Assembly: GCA_023421115.1 (NCBI GenBank) | Contig: JAEZUI010000185.1 | Span: 1-7,156, forward strand | Length of the DNA: 7,156 nucleotides | Origin: Bacillota bacterium | GTDB taxonomy: Bacteria > Bacillota > Clostridia > Acetivibrionales > Acetivibrionaceae | Direction of reading: 5' to 3' | Shown: positions 1-6,861 of the stretch, piece after piece | How positions within the stretch are numbered: position 1 is the stretch's first letter | Layout of the letters: each line of letters begins with the position of its first letter | Notes under the pieces: generated by a model | What the model saw: the letters and a program-made list of their open reading frames with translations, nothing else | The model's database searches: none | Told to the model about the DNA's origin: nothing | Position numbers and translations under genes: made by a program

Positions 1-1364
1 TTGAAGTTGAGCCTGGAAGTGAGGTTTTATCAGGAGTAATTAATAAAAATGGTCTTATGACAGTTGAAGTAACAAAGGAATTTGGGCAATCTACAGTTTC
101 AAAGATTCTAGACTTGGTTCAGAATGCAGGTAGTAAAAAGGCTGCTACCGAAAACTTTATCACTAAGTTTGCAAAATACTATACGCCGGCAGTTGTCATA
201 ATTGCGGTATTGTTGGCATTTATTCCCCCTCTGATTACCGGCGATTCATTTGCACAGTGGATTAACAGGGCACTTGTATTTTTGGTAGTATCATGCCCTT
301 GTGCTCTGGTTATATCTATTCCACTAGGTTTCTTTGGAGGAATCGGAGGTGCATCGAAAAAGGGTATATTAATTAAAGGAGGTAACTTTTTAGAAGCACT
401 AAATAGTATCGATACAGTTGTATTCGATAAGACTGGTACTCTAACTAAAGGTGTATTTAGTGTAACTGAAATAAAACCTGTAGAAGGTTTTTCGAAGGAT
501 GAGCTGCTAAGAGTTGCTTCCTTTGCAGAGAGCTTTTCTAATCATCCGATTGCGTTTGCCATTCTAAATAAATATAAAGGTAAAATTAATAAAGAAATTA
601 TTGAACAACACACTGAAATGGCTGGTTATGGTATTAAGGTGGTTGCTGAAGGCAAAGAAATACTTGTTGGAAACTCAAAACTGATGCAAAGCGAGAATAT
701 TGAGAGTCCTAAAGTTGATGAGGTAGGAACTTTAGTATATGTGGCAGTAGACAACAAGTATGTTGGGTATATTGTTGTATCTGATGAACTGAAGGATGAC
801 TCGGCAGATGCTGTGAAGGCACTTAAGAAAATGGGCGTAAGAAGAACCATTATGCTCACTGGAGACAGTAGCGCCGTAGGAACAAAGATAGCAAGGGACT
901 TGGGATTGGATGCAGTATATTCGGAGCTTCTCCCCGATCAAAAGGTTGAGAGATTTGAAGATCTCTATGAAAACAGGTTAACCAAGGGAAATATATTATA
1001 TGTAGGCGACGGAATAAATGATGCACCGGTAATTGCAAGGGCTGAGGTGGGAATCGCAATGGGGGCATTAGGCTCCGACGCAGCAATAGAAGCAGCTGAT
1101 ATTGTATTGTTAACTGATGAACCTTCAAAGCTTTTAACTGCTATTGAGATTGCAAAGAGAACCCGTTCCATAGTATGGCAGAATATTATATTTGCATTGT
1201 CAGTTAAAACATTGGTATTATTGCTTGGAGCTTTTGGAATGGCAAATATGTGGGAAGCTGTATTTGCTGATGTGGGTGTAGCACTTTTGGCAGTCTTAAA
1301 CTCAATGCGTGCAATGAAAGAAGGAAAAGTTGATCAAGATAGTAAATTATTATCGAAGTTCTAA
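1..1364 (+). CDS. cadA: Heavy-metal (Zn/Cd/Pb-type) P1B-ATPase, 5' end outside window
   Basis: This is an inner-membrane ATPase that exports divalent soft metal ions, with its N-terminus cut off by the window edge. The reading frame is open from base 3, and residues before the first internal Met (57) read as actuator-domain sequence (GSEVLSGVINKNG), so Met57 is not the start. Numbering from Met57, the metal-gating CPC is at 80-82 within a membrane helix, the phosphorylated Asp of DKTGT is D124, the SNHPIA nucleotide-binding motif follows at about 162, MLTGDS at about 267, and GDGINDAP starts at 317. The last two helices carry K384 (ALSVK) and D405 (ADVG), the Lys/Asp pair typical of the ZntA/CadA subgroup, which argues for Zn/Cd/Pb rather than Cu. 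The metal-binding N-terminal domain and TGE motif would lie upstream. The family call is firm. The symbol follows Firmicute usage, and the exact metal is inferred. No convincing terminator follows, so the next gene may be cotranscribed. Confidence 0.93.
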   Translation, partial: EVEPGSEVLSGVINKNGLMTVEVTKEFGQSTVSKILDLVQNAGSKKAATENFITKFAKYYTPAVVIIAVLLAFIPPLITGDSFAQWINRALVFLVVSCPCALVISIPLGFFGGIGGASKKGILIKGGNFLEALNSIDTVVFDKTGTLTKGVFSVTEIKPVEGFSKDELLRVASFAESFSNHPIAFAILNKYKGKINKEIIEQHTEMAGYGIKVVAEGKEILVGNSKLMQSENIESPKVDEVGTLVYVAVDNKYVGYIVVSDELKDDSADAVKALKKMGVRRTIMLTGDSSAVGTKIARDLGLDAVYSELLPDQKVERFEDLYENRLTKGNILYVGDGINDAPVIARAEVGIAMGALGSDAAIEAADIVLLTDEPSKLLTAIEIAKRTRSIVWQNIIFALSVKTLVLLLGAFGMANMWEAVFADVGVALLAVLNSMRAMKEGKVDQDSKLLSKF

Positions 1365-1441
1365 TCAAATATTGAAATTTGTGGATGTATTAAAAAAACT
1401 CTTTTCAACAAAAATATAAATGAAGATAAAAAATATTTAAT

Positions 1442-1448
1442 GGGGAGG
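1442..1448 (+). promoter_or_regulatory. Shine-Dalgarno site fixing the start of the DUF1540 gene
   Basis: GGGGAGG lies nine bases before the ATG at 1458. An in-frame ATG at 1440 immediately precedes and overlaps the approach to this site and has no comparable upstream signal. The 1458 start is therefore preferred. Confidence 0.75.
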
Positions 1449-1457
1449 AATTCAACT

Positions 1458-1628
1458 ATGGATGTAACAAAAATGAGTCATCCTAATGAGGGAATAATAT
1501 GTGAAGTAAATACTTGCTATTACTATATGAAGGGCGATCATTGTGCTGCAAGCAAGATTGAAGTTCAGCACAGAAATGCACATACATCAGAGGAAACCGA
1601 CTGTGTAACATTTAAACCACAGGCTTAA
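1458..1628 (+). CDS. DUF1540 domain small four-cysteine protein
   Basis: This is a 56-residue soluble protein with no signal peptide or membrane segment. It matches the DUF1540 pattern as I know it: a short segment with I-x-C-x4-C, then a Gly-rich turn and Cys, ending in ETDC-x-TF. The cysteines are C15, C20, C29 and C49, with H8, H28, H38 and H42 as further possible ligands, so binding of one metal ion is plausible but unproven. The family has no established biochemical role that I know of. An earlier in-frame ATG at 1440 would add six residues (MGRNST), but those codons overlap the strong ribosome binding site, so 1458 is chosen. The gene begins 93 bases after the metal ATPase stop on the same strand, which hints at a shared metal theme. 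The gap is very AT-rich and I could not identify a convincing promoter or terminator in it. Confidence 0.85.
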   Translation: MDVTKMSHPNEGIICEVNTCYYYMKGDHCAASKIEVQHRNAHTSEETDCVTFKPQA

Positions 1629-1651
1629 CAGCTTGGTGTTTTTTTGCAATT

Positions 1652-1683
1652 TATGCCGGTGAAGGAAATCCTTCATCGGCATA
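1652..1683 (+). terminator. Hairpin, probable transcription terminator
   Basis: A 14-base-pair inverted repeat pairs 1652-1665 with 1670-1683 around the loop AAAT. All pairs are Watson-Crick except one G-U. It lies 24 bases after the DUF1540 stop and before the promoter-like box of the next gene, where a terminator is expected. The bases after it (TGTATATTT) are only moderately T-rich, so it is not a textbook intrinsic terminator. A run of seven T at 1639-1645 lies just upstream and follows a weaker imperfect stem formed by the end of the DUF1540 gene (about 1615-1638), which could act as a first terminator. The hairpin could also simply protect the mRNA 3' end. Confidence 0.6.
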
Positions 1684-1707
1684 TGTATATTTGGGAAGTT
1701 TTAAGTT

Positions 1708-1734
1708 TTTTCAAAATTGAATTTGAGTTATAAT
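1708..1734 (+). promoter_or_regulatory. Putative sigma-A promoter for the nuclease-helicase gene
   Basis: A perfect TATAAT lies at 1729-1734, 34 bases before the ATG at 1769. The best -35 match is TTTTCA at 1708-1713 with a short 15-base spacer, so the -35 side is weak. Its place between the hairpin at 1652-1683 and the gene supports a real promoter. Confidence 0.5.
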
Positions 1735-1768
1735 AAGTATACAGTCAATTAATAAAGGTTGAATACTT

Positions 1769-4120
1769 ATGAATATTGATAAGAAAGAGATAAAAGTGTC
1801 TGTCCGAAATTTGGTGGAGTTCCTTTTGCGGACAGGTGATATTGATAGCAGCTTTTTTAGGGTTAATAGAGCTGCTGAAGGAACTAGAATTCACAAAAAG
1901 ATACAAAAAGCACAGAAGGAAGACTATAGATCGGAAGTTACATTAAAATATAATATTGAATACGATGAATTTGTGTTGGCCATAGAAGGCCGGGCTGACG
2001 GAATTATTGAAAGTAATGACGGTATTACAATTGATGAGATAAAAAGTACAATGTCACCTCTTGAAATGATTGACGAAAATTACAGTGAAGTGCATTGGGC
2101 ACAGGCAAAGTGCTACGCTTATATTTATGCGTCTTTAAACAATATTGAAAATATAAATGTCAGACTTACTTATTGCCACCTAGATACTGAAGAAATTAAA
2201 TACTTGCTTAAGGCTTATAGTATTGCACAATTGAAGGAGTTTTTTGATAGTTTAATTCAAAACTACTATAATTGGGCAAAACTTGCATATTATTGGCAGA
2301 CGAATAGAGATAAGTCCATAAGAGAATTGAAATTTCCCTTTGATGAGTATAGAAAAGGTCAAAGGGAGTTAGCCGTTGCTGTTTATAAGACGATAACTTC
2401 AGCTAAAAATATATTTGTAAAGGCTCCAACAGGTATAGGAAAGACTGTTTCAACACTCTACCCATCAATAAAAGCAATGGGTGAAGGTCATTCTTCAAAA
2501 ATATTTTATCTTACCGCAAAGACAATTACTAGAAGTGTCGCGGAGGAAGCTTTTTCTATAATGAGGAAGAAGGGACTTAAGTTTAGGGCTATTACCCTTA
2601 CAGCGAAGGAAAAGATTTGCATCTTGGAAAAATCCAGTTGTAACCCTGTAGATTGTGAGGTTGCAAAGGGTCATTTTGATAGAATTAACGATGCAATTAT
2701 GGATATTTTGATTCATGAAGAGGAGTTAAAGAGGGAAATTATTGAAAAATATGCGATTAAACATAGAGTATGCCCTTTTGAATTTTCCTTAGACCTGACC
2801 CTATGGGCGGATGCAGTTATTTGTGATTATAACTACGTTTTTGATCCGAGGGTGTATTTAAAAAGGTTTTTTACCGAAAAGGGAGACTACACTTTTTTGA
2901 TAGATGAGGCGCATAATTTAGTTGATAGGTCAAGAGAAATGTATTCGGCAGAAGTGTACAAGAAGCCTGTTCTTAAGCTGAAAAGAGAGCTGAAGGAGCA
3001 TGACCCTAAAATATCAAAAGTACTTGGGCGGCTTAACACCTTCATGCTCAACATGAAGAAGCTGTGCAATGAGAAGGGGTTTTATGTTAGCCGTGAGGGA
3101 GATAAGGAGATTTACTCCATTTTAAGAAAGCTTGTAAGTGAGTGTGAAGTATATCTTGCAAAGAATGAAAAGGTAAAAATGGGGGATGAACTTTTAGAAC
3201 TCTATTTTAATGCAATTATATTTATAAAAATTTGTGAGCTATATGACGAAAGATATGTCACTTATGTAGAAAAACAGGATGATGATGTTAAGCTTAAACT
3301 GTTCTGTCTTGATCCGTCATACCTTTTAGGAGAAGCTTTAAAAAAGGGAAAGAGCGGTGTCTTTTTTTCTGCAACTCTCATTCCTCTTGAGTATTATCGG
3401 GGAATATTAGGGGGAAGTAATGAGGATTATACAATGAGTATTGAGTCGCCTTTCAGCCTCGAAAACAGGAAACTGATGGTAGCGGATGGTATATCTACAA
3501 GGTATGTAAACAGGGAAAGAAGCTATAAGGACATAGTTGAGTCGATAAATAATTTGACACAATGCAGATGCGGTAATTATATGGTTTTCTTTCCTTCGTA
3601 CCAGTATATGAATACGGTATATGAAATGTTTTGCTGCAAATACCCCGAGGTAAAAGTTCATATACAAGCAACTTCCATGACTGAGGAAGAACGGGAAGAA
3701 TTCCTGGAACTTTTTAGTCCCCAACCAGATGTGACCACAATAGGATTCTGTGTAATGGGGGGGATTTTTTCTGAGGGAATAGATCTTAAAAGCGACCGTT
3801 TGATAGGTACTGTAATAGTTGGGGTGGGTTTACCACAGGTTTGTCTTGAAAGAGATATTATAAGGGATTATTTTAGCGAGAGAAATAGTCAGGGTTTTGA
3901 ATATGCCTATATGTTTCCTGGAATGAACAAGGTTATGCAGGCGGCAGGCAGGGTCATAAGATCTGAGATGGACAAGGGGGTTATTCTACTAATTGATGAG
4001 CGTTTCACAAACAGGAGTTATTTGAGCCTGTTTCCAAAGGAGTGGTTCCCCTATAACAGAGTGGCTAATATTGGTGATATAATCCGGTATACAATTGAGT
4101 TTTGGGGACTTGATTATTGA
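1769..4120 (+). CDS. PD-(D/E)XK nuclease fused to XPD/DinG-type Fe-S DNA helicase
   Basis: This 783-residue protein appears to be a two-domain DNA-processing enzyme. Residues about 35-175 show the RecB/Cas4-type nuclease signature in order: H42, D77 (in GRAD), E90-I-K92, and Q112-x3-Y116. All expected metal-binding and catalytic positions are present. From about 190 a superfamily 2 helicase of the Rad3/XPD/DinG group follows: Q198, Walker A APTGIGKT (219-226), four cysteines C284, C291, C296 and C335 fit to hold a 4Fe-4S cluster, ADAVICDYNYVFDP (347-360), DEAH (379-382), SAT (534-536), the motif V region GGIFSEGID (664-672) and motif VI QAAGR (724-728). Relatives unwind DNA 5' to 3', so the fusion may unwind and cut DNA ends. 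That role is inferred. The start is supported by AAAGG ten bases upstream. No frameshift or lost motif is seen. It differs from the DnaQ-exonuclease-fused DinG of staphylococci and bacilli. No symbol is assigned. Confidence 0.9.
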   Translation: MNIDKKEIKVSVRNLVEFLLRTGDIDSSFFRVNRAAEGTRIHKKIQKAQKEDYRSEVTLKYNIEYDEFVLAIEGRADGIIESNDGITIDEIKSTMSPLEMIDENYSEVHWAQAKCYAYIYASLNNIENINVRLTYCHLDTEEIKYLLKAYSIAQLKEFFDSLIQNYYNWAKLAYYWQTNRDKSIRELKFPFDEYRKGQRELAVAVYKTITSAKNIFVKAPTGIGKTVSTLYPSIKAMGEGHSSKIFYLTAKTITRSVAEEAFSIMRKKGLKFRAITLTAKEKICILEKSSCNPVDCEVAKGHFDRINDAIMDILIHEEELKREIIEKYAIKHRVCPFEFSLDLTLWADAVICDYNYVFDPRVYLKRFFTEKGDYTFLIDEAHNLVDRSREMYSAEVYKKPVLKLKRELKEHDPKISKVLGRLNTFMLNMKKLCNEKGFYVSREGDKEIYSILRKLVSECEVYLAKNEKVKMGDELLELYFNAIIFIKICELYDERYVTYVEKQDDDVKLKLFCLDPSYLLGEALKKGKSGVFFSATLIPLEYYRGILGGSNEDYTMSIESPFSLENRKLMVADGISTRYVNRERSYKDIVESINNLTQCRCGNYMVFFPSYQYMNTVYEMFCCKYPEVKVHIQATSMTEEEREEFLELFSPQPDVTTIGFCVMGGIFSEGIDLKSDRLIGTVIVGVGLPQVCLERDIIRDYFSERNSQGFEYAYMFPGMNKVMQAAGRVIRSEMDKGVILLIDERFTNRSYLSLFPKEWFPYNRVANIGDIIRYTIEFWGLDY

Positions 4121-4122
4121 CC

Positions 4123-4151
4123 TTGTAATTTCTATTAAATTAAAATAAAAT
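4123..4151 (+). promoter_or_regulatory. Possible sigma-A promoter for the SNF2-SWIM genes
   Basis: TTGTAA (4123-4128) and TAAAAT (4146-4151) are separated by 17 bases and match the -35 and -10 consensus at four and five of six positions. They lie in the AT-rich 71-base gap after the nuclease-helicase stop. In such AT-rich DNA a chance match is easy, and no terminator hairpin precedes it, so readthrough from upstream is equally possible. Confidence 0.35.
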
Positions 4152-4191
4152 AATGATGGAAAAAGATGATAATTAAAAGCGAGGAAAATAT

Positions 4192-6846
4192 ATGAAAGAC
4201 ATCAATATACCGGATAAAGAGCTAATTGCCATAATTATGCCTGAGGGTGGGTATGGTTTGGATTGGCAATATGGGAAGAATAATTTAGAGGAAAGTGATA
4301 GCTTATTTCAAGAAAATTTATTTGACATATACATAAATGATGCCGACAGAGCATTATTTATCTTAGGAACTGTCCCAAAAAGTAAGGGGGTTTCTCCGTC
4401 ACTTGGATATATTCATAAAGTATCAACTACTTTTATAAAATGCCTTTCAAGAAATCCAGATTTGGAAACTTTACGGCATAAGGCTAAGGGAGTTTTGGAG
4501 GAGGAAGAAAGGGAAGAATTACTATCGGAAGTGCCTTATATAAACGGTATGGAATACCTTAATGGACAATGGCTTGAGTGTATTTGTGACAGGTTGAATA
4601 AAGCATTTTCTAAAGAAATGAAAGAACATGAAGGTACGGTGGCACAATACTTTATTTCGAAAAATCCTGATATTCATCTAGCGGGTAAGGTATATTTTCA
4701 TCTTGTGGAGAGCAAGAGAGAGGAATATCCTTTTGCATTTCTTGCAACCTATTCAGTTGAGCTTTCTGCTATTGGAAAAGCAAAGCATCTTCCCCTTAAA
4801 AATGCACTTATGGAGTACGGTCAAAACAGCAAAAAACTGTTGGGTCTTTTATCTACAGTCAATAAAGCTGCACAACAGAGTAAATTGCTGTCAGAGCTGA
4901 TTGATATGGGAGAAATATTTCACCCTATAGGCTTGAGTGCTGATGAAACCTATACTTTTTTAAAGGAAGTTCCATTGTATGAAGAGGCAGGGGTACTTTG
5001 CAGAATCCCTAATTGGTGGAGGAAAAAATCCGAAGGGTTGAAAATGTCGGTTAATGTAGGAACAAAAGAGCCTTCAAAAATAGGTTTGGATGCCCTTGTG
5101 GATTTTGATATAGAGTTGTCCTTAGGTGGTGAAGCCATATCTAAGGAAGAATTGGAACGGCTAATATCCCAATCAGAGGGTCTTGCATTTATAAAAGGAA
5201 AATGGATTGAGGTGGATCCAAACAAACTCAAAGAGACTCTCTTAGCTTATGAGGAAGCAAAGAGAGAAGCTGAAGTAGGAGAACTTACAATGATGGAAGC
5301 TATGAGAATGAAGCTTTCAGCATCAAAAGTTCTCAATGTAAAAGAACAAGCTTGTGAAATTGAAGTTAATAATGGGAAATGGCTTGAGAATACTTTAAAA
5401 CATCTCAAGATGCCGGAAATTGCAAAACCAGACTCTTATGGGCAGAATTTTAATGCAGTTTTGAGGGAATACCAACAAAGGGGCGTGGGCTGGCTTCATA
5501 CAATGAAATCACTTGGTCTTGGTGCTTGTCTTGCCGATGACATGGGACTAGGTAAAACAATACAGGTAATAGCTCTATTAAATGGTATGAGTATAAAAAA
5601 AGACGAAAAGGTGCTTTTGGTTGTACCTGCATCGCTCATTGGAAACTGGACTTCTGAGATATCAAAATTTGCTCCGAAGCTTAATTATAGAGTAATACAT
5701 CCTCAGGAGAAAAATTCAACGGAGGAACCAATTGAAGGTGGAATATACATAACTACCTATGGAATGCTTGCAAGACTTGAAAAGCTTATACAAGAAGAAT
5801 GGGATATGGTAATACTGGACGAGGCACAGGCAATTAAGAATCCAGGTACAAAGCAGACAAAAACTGTGAAACAGCTAAAAGCTAAAAGCCGTATAGCCAT
5901 GACAGGAACTCCTGTTGAAAACAAATTGTCCGACCTTTGGTCGTTATTTGATTTTTTAAACAAGGGTCTTTTGGGCAGTCCTAAAGAGTTTACAGAGTTC
6001 ACTAAAAAACTCAAAGAGGGCAACAGTGGTTATGGACGGCTAAAACAGGTGGTGTCTCCGTTTATACTAAGAAGGCTTAAGACTGACAAAAGCATAATTG
6101 CCGATTTGCCGGAAAAAATAGAGATGAAAACCTATTCAACTTTAAGTAAAAAGCAGGCAGCACTGTATACTTCTCTTGTCAGCGAATTAGAACAAAAGTT
6201 GCTTGCATCAGAAGGTATTGAAAGAAAAGGTGTCGTACTTGGAGCTCTTATGAAATTTAAACAAATATGCAATCACCCTTCTCAATATCTTGGAAATGGT
6301 GAGTATCTAGAGCGTGAGAGTGGAAAATACGAGCGACTGCGTGAAATATGTGAAACGATTTATGAGAAAAGAGAGAGGGTTATTATATTTACACAGTTCA
6401 AGGAAATAACTGCTCCTCTTGCAGCATACTTGAAAACTGTTTTTGAGCACGAGGGACTTGTACTTCATGGTGAAACACCTGTCGCAAAACGTAAGGACAT
6501 TGTTGCAAAGTTTCAGGGACATGAATATGTTCCGTTTATGGTACTATCAATAAAGGCAGGTGGAGTAGGGTTAAACCTAACAGCTGCAAATCACGTCATT
6601 CACTTTGACAGATGGTGGAATCCAGCGGTTGAAAATCAGGCGACAGACAGGGCTTTTAGAATAGGACAAAAGAAGAATGTTGTGGTTCATAAGTTTATAA
6701 CAAAGGGAACTATAGAAGAGAAAATTGACTCAATGATTGAGGATAAGATAAAAATGACAAAGGAAATTATGCCCGATATGAATGAAAGCTGGATTACCGA
6801 AATGGATAACAAGCAGCTGATAAATATGTTCAGGCTTAATGTTTAA
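4192..6846 (+). CDS. SNF2-family DNA-dependent ATPase (YwqA-like) with SNF2-associated domain
   Basis: This 884-residue protein belongs to the bacterial SNF2/RapA branch of superfamily 2, ATP-driven translocases that move on duplex DNA and remodel protein-DNA complexes, usually without strand separation. The ATPase core fills the C-terminal half: LREYQQRG (Q428), DDMGLGKT (449-456, K455), VVPASLIGNW (477-486), DEAQ (543-546), MTGTPVENK (570-578), VIIFTQF (730-736), the motif V region around AGGVGLNLT (789-797), and QATDRAFRIGQ (816-826) with its arginine fingers. All motifs are intact. Residues of about 250-400 resemble the SNF2-helicase-associated domain (DUF3670-like) seen just before the core in this subgroup. 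The first 250 residues have no recognised motif. The length is close to that of Bacillus subtilis YwqA as I recall it. GAGG at 4181-4184, seven bases before the ATG, supports the start. The SWIM-family gene follows after 15 bases, so the two are very likely cotranscribed. The DNA target and partner proteins are unknown. Confidence 0.93.
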   Translation: MKDINIPDKELIAIIMPEGGYGLDWQYGKNNLEESDSLFQENLFDIYINDADRALFILGTVPKSKGVSPSLGYIHKVSTTFIKCLSRNPDLETLRHKAKGVLEEEEREELLSEVPYINGMEYLNGQWLECICDRLNKAFSKEMKEHEGTVAQYFISKNPDIHLAGKVYFHLVESKREEYPFAFLATYSVELSAIGKAKHLPLKNALMEYGQNSKKLLGLLSTVNKAAQQSKLLSELIDMGEIFHPIGLSADETYTFLKEVPLYEEAGVLCRIPNWWRKKSEGLKMSVNVGTKEPSKIGLDALVDFDIELSLGGEAISKEELERLISQSEGLAFIKGKWIEVDPNKLKETLLAYEEAKREAEVGELTMMEAMRMKLSASKVLNVKEQACEIEVNNGKWLENTLKHLKMPEIAKPDSYGQNFNAVLREYQQRGVGWLHTMKSLGLGACLADDMGLGKTIQVIALLNGMSIKKDEKVLLVVPASLIGNWTSEISKFAPKLNYRVIHPQEKNSTEEPIEGGIYITTYGMLARLEKLIQEEWDMVILDEAQAIKNPGTKQTKTVKQLKAKSRIAMTGTPVENKLSDLWSLFDFLNKGLLGSPKEFTEFTKKLKEGNSGYGRLKQVVSPFILRRLKTDKSIIADLPEKIEMKTYSTLSKKQAALYTSLVSELEQKLLASEGIERKGVVLGALMKFKQICNHPSQYLGNGEYLERESGKYERLREICETIYEKRERVIIFTQFKEITAPLAAYLKTVFEHEGLVLHGETPVAKRKDIVAKFQGHEYVPFMVLSIKAGGVGLNLTAANHVIHFDRWWNPAVENQATDRAFRIGQKKNVVVHKFITKGTIEEKIDSMIEDKIKMTKEIMPDMNESWITEMDNKQLINMFRLNV

Positions 6847-6854
6847 AGGGGTGA
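6846..6854 (+). promoter_or_regulatory. Ribosome binding site of the SWIM gene touching the SNF2 stop codon
   Basis: AAGGGGTGA begins on the last base of the SNF2 stop codon (TAA, 6844-6846) and ends seven bases before the ATG at 6862. It is close to the full complement of the 16S rRNA 3' end. The arrangement suggests translation of the SWIM gene follows that of the SNF2 gene on one mRNA. Confidence 0.7.
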
Positions 6855-6861
6855 AATATTA

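Noticed and set aside
57..59. ATG at 57 as the start of the metal ATPase
   Set aside because: The frame is open upstream to base 3 and encodes conserved actuator-domain sequence, and no ribosome binding site precedes it. The gene begins outside the window.
1440..1457. Start of the DUF1540 gene at the ATG at 1440
   Set aside because: The strong GGGGAGG site lies inside this stretch at the proper distance from the ATG at 1458, and the extra residues MGRNST do not look like part of the domain.
1365..1457. Promoter for the DUF1540 gene (TTGAAA at 1372-1377 or TATAAA at 1415-1420)
   Set aside because: Neither box has a partner at an acceptable spacing, and such matches are expected by chance in DNA this AT-rich.
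3407..3724. 105-codon open frame on the minus strand
   Set aside because: It lies wholly opposite the helicase domain, which has intact motifs. Its translation resembles no family I know, so it is a shadow frame. The other minus-strand frames over the three large genes were rejected for the same reason.
1769..4120. Type IV CRISPR-associated DinG (Csf4) or a Cas4 component
   Set aside because: No CRISPR repeats or other cas genes are visible, and the nuclease domain lacks the extra cysteine set of Cas4. The similarity is at the level of the broader nuclease and helicase superfamilies.
4121..4191. Terminator after the nuclease-helicase gene
   Set aside because: The gap is A- and T-rich but contains no GC-bearing inverted repeat able to form a stable hairpin.
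4703..4900. 65-codon + strand frame inside the SNF2 gene
   Set aside because: It is an alternative frame within a well-supported long gene, has no ribosome binding site and shows no recognisable protein features.
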